Notes under the pieces: generated by a model | What the model saw: the letters and a program-made list of their open reading frames with translations, nothing else | The model's database searches: none | Told to the model about the DNA's origin: nothing | Made by a program: the position numbers and the translations under genes | Assembly (NCBI GenBank): GCA_902585415.1 | Contig: CACIDN010000002.1 | Coordinates: 106,158-170,157, forward strand | DNA: 64,000 nt | Direction of reading: 5' to 3' | DNA from: an uncultured Pelagibacteraceae bacterium | Lineage (GTDB): Bacteria; Pseudomonadota; Alphaproteobacteria; Pelagibacterales; Pelagibacteraceae | Part shown: positions 45,737 to 54,547 of the stretch, piece after piece | Layout of the letters: each line of letters opens with the position of its first letter | Numbering within the stretch: position 1 is the stretch's first letter

Positions 45737-46480
45737 TTAAATTTCTAATTTAATTTTGTTTTTTAGGCAAACTAGATTTTCACTTATGACAAAAAATTTA
45801 AAATCCTTTTCTTGCAATTTATTAATTAAAGTTTTGAATATTTCGTGATCTATGTGAATATATTCGAATATAATTGCCTTGCATTCAATTGAATTTTTTA
45901 AAAAACTTAATACAATTTCGCCATCATACCCTTCAGCATCAACATAAAATAAATCGATATTATTTAATTTATATTTCTCAATTAATGTACCAATCGAAAT
46001 TGATCTTACAGATAATTTTTCAATATGTTTTTTTTTAATACTATGTTTTAAAAGATGATCTAAACTAAATGAGCTTATAGCATCCGAGTGTTTGCCGTAA
46101 ATCTTTTTAAAATCATTTTTAACAGAGTATAAAATTTTTTTTCCTTGTTCTTCTGAAATTGCAACATTTTCAAGTTTAATGTGATTGTTTGAAGAATAAG
46201 TTGAAAGTAGTTTTTTAAAATGTTCTTCAATTGGTTCCACTAAAATAGAATTAACAGAATATTTTTTAATAAAATAGGATAATTCATCGAAGCTTTCTCC
46301 GTCATTTGCCCCAATTTGGATTAAAGATTCAACAATTTTATTTTCAAATAGATAGTTAAGTATATTTTTGATTTTTAAGTATGAATATTTTTCACACAAT
46401 CTATTATTTTTAACAAAATTTTTGTCAAATAATTTATAACCAAGCGCTCCACTAATCTTTTTTAACAATTTTGATGTCAT
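45737..46480 (-). CDS. FkbM-family methyltransferase
   Basis: A 247-residue SAM-dependent methyltransferase. The SAM motif is SLIQIGANDGESFDELSYF, followed by SILVEPIEEHFKKL and the FkbM hallmark DLFYVDAEGYDGEIVLSFL. FkbM enzymes O-methylate sugars or polyketides; in surface loci they usually cap or decorate glycans. It is convergent with the GT17-like gene (one base apart) and divergent from the DUF4422-like gene. Confidence 0.87.
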   Translation of the reverse strand: MTSKLLKKISGALGYKLFDKNFVKNNRLCEKYSYLKIKNILNYLFENKIVESLIQIGANDGESFDELSYFIKKYSVNSILVEPIEEHFKKLLSTYSSNNHIKLENVAISEEQGKKILYSVKNDFKKIYGKHSDAISSFSLDHLLKHSIKKKHIEKLSVRSISIGTLIEKYKLNNIDLFYVDAEGYDGEIVLSFLKNSIECKAIIFEYIHIDHEIFKTLINKLQEKDFKFFVISENLVCLKNKIKLEI

Positions 46481-46545
46481 CTATAAATAGAATTATTATT
46501 AAAAAATAGATATATGTACAATAAAATTGATATAATGAATATTTT

Positions 46546-47343
46546 ATGAGCAAACTTCACATATATTGTGTTACGAACAAAAGATTACCTTTTTTAGAGG
46601 AGTCAAGTTATAAATTATGTTCTGTTGGCAAAGAATTTTTACATGACAGATATTTAAATTCCAATTATTTAAAAAATATTTTTGAAAAAGAAAAATATTA
46701 TTCTGAATTAACATTCCACTATTGGTATTGGAAAAATTTAATGGATATAAATAGTGATGATTGGATTGGCTTCTGCCAAAAAAGAAGATTTTGGATAAAA
46801 AAGAATTCAGCAAATAAAGAAATAAACAAAAATAATTTATTACAACATATGCTAGTAAGCGAAGATTCTTCGTGGAACGATTATGAGGCTATTATATGTA
46901 ACCCTATAAAGGTTTCTGGAGTTAAGAAAATTAAAATAATTAAAAGAGGCTGGAGAAATATTTTAAAAAATCCAAATATTTTTTTTGATGAAAAAAAACA
47001 AACAATTAAATTCCATTTTGATATGCACCATGGATACAATAATCTGGATAAAGCAATTGATTTAATTAAAAAAAGAGATCGAGATAATTTTAGACAATAT
47101 GTAAATTCTGAATGTCAATATAATCCTCATATAATGGTCATCTCAAAACCAAAAATTTTAAATAGATGGTTTGAAGATTTATTTGAATGGCTTTTAAAAT
47201 GTGAGGAAATCTTTGGATTTAAAGAACTTAAAGGTTACGACACTCAGCGGATTTACGCATATTTGGCAGAACGATATTTGTCTTATTGGTTCAGAAATAA
47301 CTCAAATTTTCTAGAATGGCCCTGGGCTTTTGTTGATGATTAG
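46546..47343 (+). CDS. DUF4422-like putative glycosyltransferase
   Basis: A 265-residue protein resembling DUF4422 surface-glycan proteins: YSELTFHYWYWKNLMDINSD, GFCQKRRFWI in place of the usual GLxHYRRYF, and a C-terminal helical part with KPKILNRWFEDLFEWLLKC and the AERYLSYWFRN block. DUF4422 is found in capsule and LPS loci and is believed to be glycosyltransferase-like. The assignment rests on pattern memory and is moderate. It is convergent with the next methyltransferase gene (overlap of 4 bases). Confidence 0.6.
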   Translation: MSKLHIYCVTNKRLPFLEESSYKLCSVGKEFLHDRYLNSNYLKNIFEKEKYYSELTFHYWYWKNLMDINSDDWIGFCQKRRFWIKKNSANKEINKNNLLQHMLVSEDSSWNDYEAIICNPIKVSGVKKIKIIKRGWRNILKNPNIFFDEKKQTIKFHFDMHHGYNNLDKAIDLIKKRDRDNFRQYVNSECQYNPHIMVISKPKILNRWFEDLFEWLLKCEEIFGFKELKGYDTQRIYAYLAERYLSYWFRNNSNFLEWPWAFVDD

Positions 47344-48275
47344 TAGTTTAATTTATGATTTAGTTTTCTTTTTTTCATAGCTACTACTTTCATTTGATCT
47401 CCGTGCATTAAATCTAAAATATTCAAAGAAAATTCACTTATTCTTAAGAAAATTGAATTAATATCGAGTTTTATAATATCCAATAAAATTTTCGCAGGTA
47501 ATTTAATAAAATTTTTAATTAATCTTTTTGGTTCTACCAGTGAAAAACTACTAATATGAATTAATTCAAAATTAGACTTATTAAGTGCCAACTCACAAGA
47601 TTTTTTTGAAAAAAAATTTATGTGTGCTAATGGTACAACCATACTCCAGTTGCTATTTAATAATCTTGATTTATAAGAGTCTGCATTAGGAAATGTCAAA
47701 AATAACAATCCATTGACTTTAAGTTTAGTATTTATGTTATTTAAAAGCTGAATGGGATCTGTTGTATGTTCTATTACATCAAAAGCAACTGCAATATTTT
47801 TAGTATTTTTTTTTACATATTTAAAACTCTTTACGATTCCAGGAGCTTTTATAAATGGCTGGAGATCAATTCCATTACATTCCCAGCCTTTTTCATAAAA
47901 GGTTTTATACATTCTGCATAAACCAGGTCCAATTTCCAAATATTTTTTGGCATTATTGAAATCTACGTATTTAAATATCCAATGTTTATTGAGAGATATT
48001 ACAGATTTGAATCCATTTTTTTTAAAATATTTTTTTTGTGATTCTTCATTTGCATCATGACCAAATACATGATTGGAGTTTTTTTTGTAAAGGCTATTTA
48101 AATATTTTATTTTTGGAAATTTAGACAAGAATCTGTGATTACAATTTTTACATAGTTTTAATGAGAAATTATTATCAATCTTTGTGTTTTTTGACCTTAT
48201 TAATCCCTTAAATGTAATTTTATTAGATTTGCAAATAGGACAATTATTAATTTTAATAAGATTTTTAATTATCAT
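47340..48275 (-). CDS. Class I SAM methyltransferase with N-terminal zinc-ribbon
   Basis: A 311-residue protein. The N-terminus carries CPICKSNKITF and LKLCKNCNHRFLS, two CxxC pairs of a zinc-ribbon, and the methyltransferase motif is YLEIGPGLCRMYKTFYEKGW, then NIAVAFDVIEHTTDPIQLL. This architecture (methyltransferase type 11/23 with N-terminal zinc-binding) is common in glycan and natural-product loci, often in C-methylation of sugars. It overlaps the large membrane protein by 11 bases on the same strand. Confidence 0.83.
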   Translation of the reverse strand: MIIKNLIKINNCPICKSNKITFKGLIRSKNTKIDNNFSLKLCKNCNHRFLSKFPKIKYLNSLYKKNSNHVFGHDANEESQKKYFKKNGFKSVISLNKHWIFKYVDFNNAKKYLEIGPGLCRMYKTFYEKGWECNGIDLQPFIKAPGIVKSFKYVKKNTKNIAVAFDVIEHTTDPIQLLNNINTKLKVNGLLFLTFPNADSYKSRLLNSNWSMVVPLAHINFFSKKSCELALNKSNFELIHISSFSLVEPKRLIKNFIKLPAKILLDIIKLDINSIFLRISEFSLNILDLMHGDQMKVVAMKKRKLNHKLNY

Positions 48276-50121
48276 TCTTAATTAAGATTTTAAAATTATT
48301 TTTATCAATATAATTTAGATAATTTTTATTTATATATTTGTCTATAATTTCAAACCTTTTTTGAGGACCTAGTAATTTTAGCACATCATCTTTATCTATA
48401 ATTAATTTATTAGATTTAGATTTTATTAATTCTTCTACAAAATTAACTTGATCATTTTTGGATGCAATTATAAATATTTTATAAAATTTTGTACAACTTG
48501 GTTTTTTTAATAAATAATAAATTGTTGGATCATAATTAAAATTTTGTATACAACTATCATTTATAGTAACCTTTTGTAACTCTCTATAAAAAGAAAGATA
48601 TTCTTCATTTAAATAAAATTCGTCATTTAAATTAATAAAATTAGTGAATCTTAATTTATAATTAATTACGTTCTGTAAATTATTATGTTTCGTAACCACA
48701 GATAGATTAAATAAAATAATTATAAAAAAAATATAAATTAATAAAAAAGTATTACTATATTTAGATATAAAATTATACTTATTGAAGTCTATTTGTAATA
48801 TTTTATAGACAATGAAGACAAAAAACAAAATATAATTTAACGATGAGCCAATTACTATATGTCCACCGTCAGATCTTGACAAACCAATCTTGTAGTAAAA
48901 AAATGCTAAAATATAATATATGATTAGAAAATTTTTTGTCTGAGGAGCTATCTTACTTCTTCTATCAAAAATATATCTAATTATTATTATACCATTTAGA
49001 AAAATTAAAATTAATGCTTTTGTGGCCCTTGTAGAATTTTTTTCACTTGAGAAAGGAGTTGGATGAATTATTCCATTCCAAAGTTCGTTGAATTTTAAGA
49101 TATTATAAGAATTATTTATAAAAGCTGTAAACTCAATTGGTCCAAAAACTAATAAAAAAGTGAACCACCCAAAAAAAATACCTAGTAATAAAAATATTAT
49201 TTCTACAAATTTTTTTTGAAATATAAATATGAAACAAATAATTATCAAAGTTGCATTTAAAAATACACCTCTATCAAGACTCCACAGCAGAGATAATATG
49301 CTTAAATTACCTATGAGAAAAAAATGTAATTTTGAAAAATTTTGATTTAATAAAGCTCCTGCTAATAAAATTAAAAATAATATTGAAAAGAAATCTCTAT
49401 AATTTGGAAAGTAAGGATATGTAATTGCATAAAAATACAAACAGAAAGAACTTACGGTTATAAAAAAAAAGTTTCTTTTAAAATTTTCTAAAAAAAAAAG
49501 TTTTGAAAGATTTAGAACGAAAAAAATTATTAAAATATAAAACGAATAATTTAAAATTTGTTGAAAATATCTATATGCACTTATGTTTTCTTTATCAAAC
49601 AATGACCAAGCAAATTTTGTATTTAGGATATCATAAAAAAGTCCAGTATTTAAATAAGAACCAGTCCAAAACATATTTTTCAAATTGTAATTCATCGCAC
49701 CAGTTAAGAGTTGACCCTCATGGAAAATATCTAGTTTATAATCCGGAAATTTAACCATTAAAAAATTGAAAATTATTATAAGAATAAAAATTAAAATTAA
49801 CAAATGAGAGAAATTATTTGTTTTAATTTTGATATTTTCAAATTCGTTATGATTTATAATTTGTTTTATCGATAATACATTTTCCTTATCAATTAAAAAA
49901 AAAGTTAATAAATAGTTAAACAAAGGAATTGAAATAAATAATATAAAACGAAGAGTATCATTAAATTGATGATGTCTAGCATTCCCGTAATTACCAACTA
50001 TTTCATTACTTTTATTATAAGGTAACGATATTTTTTCCCACAATAGTGAAAGAATAAAAACCGAAATTAAAGATATAATTAATGGGACATAATTCTTAGC
50101 CTTATAAATTAGGTATTTCAT
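48265..50121 (-). CDS. Large polytopic membrane protein of the glycan cassette
   Basis: A 618-residue protein with a dozen or so hydrophobic segments, starting YVPLIISLISVFILSLLWEK, and a soluble C-terminal part of about 120 residues (after NLSVVTKHNN) with two cysteines near DSCIQNFNYDPT. An early periplasmic-side segment reads FPDYKLDIFHEGQLLTGAMN, with acidic residues as in GT-C lipid-linked-sugar transferases. I therefore suspect a GT-C transferase, but no family motif is certain. It is coupled to the methyltransferase gene and is likely part of the same minus-strand unit. Confidence 0.62.
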   Translation of the reverse strand: MKYLIYKAKNYVPLIISLISVFILSLLWEKISLPYNKSNEIVGNYGNARHHQFNDTLRFILFISIPLFNYLLTFFLIDKENVLSIKQIINHNEFENIKIKTNNFSHLLILIFILIIIFNFLMVKFPDYKLDIFHEGQLLTGAMNYNLKNMFWTGSYLNTGLFYDILNTKFAWSLFDKENISAYRYFQQILNYSFYILIIFFVLNLSKLFFLENFKRNFFFITVSSFCLYFYAITYPYFPNYRDFFSILFLILLAGALLNQNFSKLHFFLIGNLSILSLLWSLDRGVFLNATLIIICFIFIFQKKFVEIIFLLLGIFFGWFTFLLVFGPIEFTAFINNSYNILKFNELWNGIIHPTPFSSEKNSTRATKALILIFLNGIIIIRYIFDRRSKIAPQTKNFLIIYYILAFFYYKIGLSRSDGGHIVIGSSLNYILFFVFIVYKILQIDFNKYNFISKYSNTFLLIYIFFIIILFNLSVVTKHNNLQNVINYKLRFTNFINLNDEFYLNEEYLSFYRELQKVTINDSCIQNFNYDPTIYYLLKKPSCTKFYKIFIIASKNDQVNFVEELIKSKSNKLIIDKDDVLKLLGPQKRFEIIDKYINKNYLNYIDKNNFKILIKNDN

Positions 50122-50221
50122 GGATATTGTAATGAAAAATATATCACGAATTATATTAAAAAAAAAATAGTTATAGCATACACTTCAGATAGGTTTACTC
50201 TGGTTTAAAGCAAATATAAAA

Positions 50222-51340
50222 TTAATTATTTTTTTTTAAGAACAATTTGATTTGTTTAAAAATTTCATTAATTTCTTTTACCTCTAGCTTTGCATGAAAA
50301 GGCAAACTCAAGGTTTCCTCACCCCATCTCTCACTATTTGGGCAATTGTTATTATTATACTTTTTATTATAGTATTTTAATTTAGTTATTGATTTAAAAT
50401 TAACTGTAACAAATATTTTTTTAGAGGTTAAGTACTCAATTAATTTGTTACGAATTTTTTTTTCTATTCCAATTGGAAATAAGTAGTAATCTCTATTTTT
50501 ATTCTTTAAGTTTTCAGGAAATTGTAACTGATTTAAACTAGCTAATTTCTTTTTTAACGTGAAATAAATTTTCTCTTTTTTTTTTGCTAATTTTTCGTAA
50601 TTCAAAATTTGGTCTGCCAACAAAGATGCATTTAAATCACTCATATTGGCTTTAAATCCGTAACTTACAACATCCCAAGGTTTGTATTTATTATTTTCAA
50701 ATCTTTTAAAAGCTGGCTTTGACATTCCATTATTCGCGATTGATCTAACCTTTTCCATAATCTTTTTATTGTTTGACAATATTGCCCCTCCCTCTCCACA
50801 TGTAACACTTTTAGTTGCGTAAAATGAAAAAATTAAAAAATCGGAGTAATAACCTAGTTTTTTGTCATTGTATTCACCTGAAAAAGCGTGAGCACTATCT
50901 TCAATTACAATAATGTTTTTTCTAATTTTTTTTTTTAATTTATATGTTGGAAATAAGTTTCCATATAAATGAACTGGCATTATAATTTTTGTTTTTTTAT
51001 TTATCTTTTTTAGGCAATCATCAATATCCATTAATTTCGTTTTTTTATCTATATCAGCAAAAACTACTTTTCCACCCGCCATTTCAATAACATTGGCACA
51101 AGCTACAAAAGTACAAGCAGGTATTATAATTTCATCTCCTTTTTTAATTTTTAATGCTAAAAGAATTGAAATTACAGAGTTAGTCCATGAGTTTGTAAGA
51201 TAAGCAAAGTTTTTAGAAAACCTTTTTTTTAAAATATTTTCTACCTCTTCACATTTTGGGCCTGAAGTAAGATAATAACTTTGTAATGTTTTTTTCAAAT
51301 AATTTTTATTAACTAGATTATGCTTATAAAAAGGTATCAT
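50222..51340 (-). CDS. DegT/DnrJ/EryC1-family sugar aminotransferase
   Basis: A 372-residue PLP enzyme. The N-terminus has the TSGPKCEEVE motif, then PACTFVACANVIEMAGGKVVFADID, EDSAHAFSGEY and the lysine region FSFYATKSVTCGEGGAI. These proteins aminate keto-sugars of nucleotide diphosphates for LPS or capsule. The epimerase gene lies directly upstream with no gap, so the pair probably makes a modified nucleotide sugar. Could alternatively be a dehydratase of the same fold (ColD type), but the lysine is present. Confidence 0.9.
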   Translation of the reverse strand: MIPFYKHNLVNKNYLKKTLQSYYLTSGPKCEEVENILKKRFSKNFAYLTNSWTNSVISILLALKIKKGDEIIIPACTFVACANVIEMAGGKVVFADIDKKTKLMDIDDCLKKINKKTKIIMPVHLYGNLFPTYKLKKKIRKNIIVIEDSAHAFSGEYNDKKLGYYSDFLIFSFYATKSVTCGEGGAILSNNKKIMEKVRSIANNGMSKPAFKRFENNKYKPWDVVSYGFKANMSDLNASLLADQILNYEKLAKKKEKIYFTLKKKLASLNQLQFPENLKNKNRDYYLFPIGIEKKIRNKLIEYLTSKKIFVTVNFKSITKLKYYNKKYNNNNCPNSERWGEETLSLPFHAKLEVKEINEIFKQIKLFLKKNN

Positions 51341-52306
51341 TTATTTTTTTAAAAGTTTTTTATAAATATTTAAGGTTACCTTGTTTTTTTTAAAAGGTTC
51401 CTTATCATTTTTAATTTTTTTAAAAGTTTTTAAGATAGAATTATCCACATATTTTTTGAAAGATAAATTTTTAAAAAGTTTTTTTACTGTATTCATTGAA
51501 ACTTCATAGGATCTGTTGTCAATATTATGCTTTTCATGGACCAAAGTTGTATTTTTTACTTTTGTGATTTTCAGAATTTTTTTTGCTAAATTGATAATAT
51601 TTGTATTAAATACACCTATATTTAAAATTTTATTTTCAAATTTCCTATCTTGAATAGCTAATATTTTGCCAATTGTTTCGCAAGCCAACATATTATAACA
51701 AAAAAATCTTAATTGTTCTCCCCCTAATATTTCTATTCTTCTTATAAATAACATATCTCTTATAATTTTGTTTATTGCTATGTCATATCTCATTCTTGGA
51801 GACCATCCGTAGAGAGTTCCAAGTCTTAGTATAGTAAAATCAATTTTTTTTTGCTTATTTAAATACTTTTCAAACTCTAAACATAGCTTTGAATAAAGAG
51901 ATATTGGTCTTGGTGTACTTTTTTCATTTATAATTTTTGTATTATTTCCATACACAGAGCATGATGACATATATATATATTTTTTAATGTTTTTAAGTTC
52001 TTTAATTTTATTGTAAAGCTTAATTTTATTTTTAAAGTTAGTTTTTATAGTAAAATTTTTATCAATTTCTGAAGCTGGATCATTTGATATATTTACTAAA
52101 TCAATTATATAATCAAACTCTTTATAAAAATTTTTACTCAATTTGGCATAATCTGATTTAACAATGTTAATATTATTTGAATTTTTATTATGTTTACCAA
52201 AAAAACATTTATCAACCCCAGTAATTTTGTAATTTAATTTTCTTAAATAAGGTACCAATACAGATCCCAAATATCCTTCTGAACCTAAAATGAGAATTTT
52301 ATGCAT
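51341..52306 (-). CDS. NAD-dependent nucleotide-sugar epimerase/dehydratase
   Basis: A 321-residue extended SDR. Cofactor loop KILILGSEGYLGSVLVPYL, then IYMSSCSVYGNNTKI, and the catalytic YSKLCLEFEKYL (YxxxK). TILRLGTLYGWSPRMRYD matches the nucleotide-sugar epimerase group. It is upstream of and directly joined to the DegT aminotransferase gene. The specific sugar cannot be assigned. Confidence 0.88.
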   Translation of the reverse strand: MHKILILGSEGYLGSVLVPYLRKLNYKITGVDKCFFGKHNKNSNNINIVKSDYAKLSKNFYKEFDYIIDLVNISNDPASEIDKNFTIKTNFKNKIKLYNKIKELKNIKKYIYMSSCSVYGNNTKIINEKSTPRPISLYSKLCLEFEKYLNKQKKIDFTILRLGTLYGWSPRMRYDIAINKIIRDMLFIRRIEILGGEQLRFFCYNMLACETIGKILAIQDRKFENKILNIGVFNTNIINLAKKILKITKVKNTTLVHEKHNIDNRSYEVSMNTVKKLFKNLSFKKYVDNSILKTFKKIKNDKEPFKKNKVTLNIYKKLLKK

Positions 52307-52340
52307 ATAAAAAATTTAAATTTCGATATACTATTATTAG

Positions 52341-52574
52341 ATGAAAAAAAACATTTTTTTTTGTGTCACAAAATATAAAGCAGGAATTATCTATAATTTT
52401 ATCAAAAAAAATGATCTAGTTCGTATAAATAAAAATTTAAAAATTTCATTCTTGTTTGATCCTGGTCTAAAAAAGCCACAATTTAAATCTGAGGTAATAT
52501 TTTCATATAAACAAAAAGATTTTGCAAAGTTTACTAGAAAAAATAATCATAAAGTTATAATTAGATATCTTTAA
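52341..52574 (+). CDS. Short ORF of unknown function (77 aa)
   Basis: A 77-residue Lys/Phe/Ile-rich ORF starting MKKNIFFCVTKYKAGIIYNF. I recognise no family. It is divergent from the epimerase gene and ends 4 bases before the next gene, which would suit a small operon partner. It could equally be the degraded N-terminal piece of a larger glycosyltransferase; the composition is normal for this genome. It has no clear membrane segment. Confidence 0.45.
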   Translation: MKKNIFFCVTKYKAGIIYNFIKKNDLVRINKNLKISFLFDPGLKKPQFKSEVIFSYKQKDFAKFTRKNNHKVIIRYL

Positions 52575-52578
52575 ACTA

Positions 52579-53445
52579 ATGAAGATATATCTAGCATCGT
52601 TTTATAGTGCAGATTTGAAAAGGTCTGCTGATAGATTTAAAGAACAAGCTTTAAAAATGGGCATATACAACTCAATTAAAATTTTTACTTTTAATGATTT
52701 AAATGAGGATTTTAAATTATATGTAAAAGAATTAATAAAAAAAGGAAAAAAAAAAGGATATGGATATTGGGTATGGCAAACTTATGTGCATCAAAATATA
52801 TTATCAAAATTAGAATATGGAGACGTATATCATTGGTGTGATGTCGGGTGTCATTTTAATGTGCAAGGAAAAAAAAGATTAGAAGATTATATAAACATTG
52901 TATCAAAAGATGAAAATGGCTTTCTTGGTTTTGATTATAGAAATTTAGAAGATGAAAGTTTTTCAGAATATAATTTTCCTAATTATTTGGAATATCAATA
53001 TACCAAAGAGGATTTATTTAAATTTTTTGATGTCCAAAAAAATTATAAAATTACTGATACCCCACAAGTTTGGGGAGGTTCGTTTTTTGTAAAAAAAACT
53101 AGAAAATCAATGGATATGATGAGACAACATTACAATATTACCAGAAATAGATTCGATTTGATTGATGATGATCCAATAAAATTTATCGAAAAATCAAGAG
53201 TTGGTTTTATTGCACACAGACATTCTCAAAGTGTATTATCAATTATTGTAAAGTTATCAAAATGCAAACTGTTATCAGCATATGAATCTGAATGGGCATT
53301 AGATAAAAACAACCAAAGAACTTTTTTACACCTAAAAAATTTTCCTATAATTGCAAGAAGAGATAAGAGAAAAAATATTTTTTTAAGATTTATAGATAGA
53401 CAGATAAGAACATTTAATAGATATAAAAATAAATTTAGATTATAA
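52579..53445 (+). CDS. Putative glycosyltransferase-like protein
   Basis: A 288-residue soluble protein starting MKIYLASFYSADLKRSADRF. The block KGYGYWVWQTYVHQNILSKL followed by GDVYHWCDVGCHFN resembles a family of glycosyltransferase-like proteins with a GYGYWxWKPxxI ... GDxxxYxDxGC pattern seen in marine bacteria and phages; the D-x-G could bind a metal-sugar donor. A basic C-terminus (RFIDRQIRTFNRYKNKF) may bind membrane. Neither reaction nor acceptor is known. Confidence 0.55.
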   Translation: MKIYLASFYSADLKRSADRFKEQALKMGIYNSIKIFTFNDLNEDFKLYVKELIKKGKKKGYGYWVWQTYVHQNILSKLEYGDVYHWCDVGCHFNVQGKKRLEDYINIVSKDENGFLGFDYRNLEDESFSEYNFPNYLEYQYTKEDLFKFFDVQKNYKITDTPQVWGGSFFVKKTRKSMDMMRQHYNITRNRFDLIDDDPIKFIEKSRVGFIAHRHSQSVLSIIVKLSKCKLLSAYESEWALDKNNQRTFLHLKNFPIIARRDKRKNIFLRFIDRQIRTFNRYKNKFRL

Positions 53446-53526
53446 ATTAAGAAATTAAAAATGTATGTAGGCATCAAATTAATTTATTTCAAGATTAATT
53501 ACTAAGTAGATTACTAAATTGAAATT

Positions 53527-53616
53527 GGAGAGATGGCCGAGCGGTTTAAGGCGCACGCTTGGAAAGCGTGTTTAGGGGAAACTCTTTCGTGGGTTCGAAT
53601 CCCACTCTCTCCGCCA
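53527..53616 (+). tRNA. tRNA-Ser (GGA)
   Basis: A 90-nt class II tRNA. Acceptor GGAGAGA pairs with TCTCTCC, discriminator G, CCA encoded. D arm TGGCCGAGCGGTTTAAGGC, anticodon stem CACGC/GCGTG with loop TTGGAAA gives GGA for UCC/UCU, long variable arm, and T arm GTGGGTTCGAATCCCAC. It forms the left edge of the insert described in the findings. Confidence 0.98.
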
Positions 53617-53629
53617 ATTATTTGGTGAA

Positions 53630-54547
53630 TTAATTCTTTATAACCAATCGACTTATTGGCATTGCAAATCGCCCTTGATCTTTAAATATTCTGCGATTTT
53701 TTGATGTGGTGATTAAACTAGATAATTTTGAAATCATCGAGCTGTGGGCCTTTGGGTGTAAAATGAACGAAGCGTAAAAAAAACCAGCAGCCGTTCTTGT
53801 TACTTCATCAATAGGGCCCTCCATAGAAACTACATTAGTATCTATTTTCACAGTTGCATCTGGAAAAATTTCAGTTGCAAGATTAATCAAACTATCGTTA
53901 TTACGAATTCTGGGATCGCCTAATTCAATCTCACCATAATCAGGAAGCTCATCTTGTACATATTCGTATATCAAATCATGTACATCAGAATATCCTGGAG
54001 CTGCATTCATTGGTCCATTAACTAAAGCTGCGAACTGTCCACCTGAACATAGTACACGACGCACCTCATTTAAAACTGGAATAATTGGATCCATTAGTGT
54101 CAAAGCCCAATGACATAGTACTACATCTAATGAGTTATCATTGATTGCTTTCAAATTTTGAGCTTTTGATTGAAATAAATTAACTTCGTAATCTGATATA
54201 CGCTCTCTTGCAAGTGCTAATTCCTCTGGACTTACATCTATTCCTGTTAGTTTAAGATCTATACTTCGATTGTATAAAATTTTTAGTAACGGTCCTGATC
54301 CACAAGCAAGATCTAAGACACGTGTGCCATTAATGTTAGGCACAATTTCAGCTAGCCACTCATAACTATTAAGTCCAGACCGATCACGACAGCTGCTTGC
54401 GCATTTCTCAGTGAAGCCAGTATGATGTTTATGTATAGTTTTTAAATGAGCTAGAAGCGCTTTACTGTCTGGCCTTTTATTATTAGCAATACTATCAGTC
54501 CAGACTGAGGTTAGGCTATTATGATCATTTATATTTTTAATTGTCAT
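53630..54547 (-). CDS. Class I SAM methyltransferase (island cargo)
   Basis: A 305-residue methyltransferase. The SAM motif is RVLDLACGSGPLLKILYN, motif II GIDVSPEELALARERI, then DVVLCHWALTLMDPIIPVL and EVRRVLCSGGQFAAL, the type 11 fold. The track start is a TTG; the ATG at 54547 overlaps the end of the dioxygenase gene by 11 bases. Arginine codons CGT and CGG (for example in SSCRDRSG) are frequent, unlike the AGA-dominated neighbours, and a hand count of 54361-54420 gave 29 G+C in 60. Likely acquired by transfer; substrate unknown. Confidence 0.85.
   Translation of the reverse strand: MTIKNINDHNSLTSVWTDSIANNKRPDSKALLAHLKTIHKHHTGFTEKCASSCRDRSGLNSYEWLAEIVPNINGTRVLDLACGSGPLLKILYNRSIDLKLTGIDVSPEELALARERISDYEVNLFQSKAQNLKAINDNSLDVVLCHWALTLMDPIIPVLNEVRRVLCSGGQFAALVNGPMNAAPGYSDVHDLIYEYVQDELPDYGEIELGDPRIRNNDSLINLATEIFPDATVKIDTNVVSMEGPIDEVTRTAAGFFYASFILHPKAHSSMISKLSSLITTSKNRRIFKDQGRFAMPISRLVIKN

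Noticed and set aside
51437-51445. DnaA-box-like 9-mer in the epimerase gene
   Set aside because: A single isolated match inside a coding region is expected by chance.
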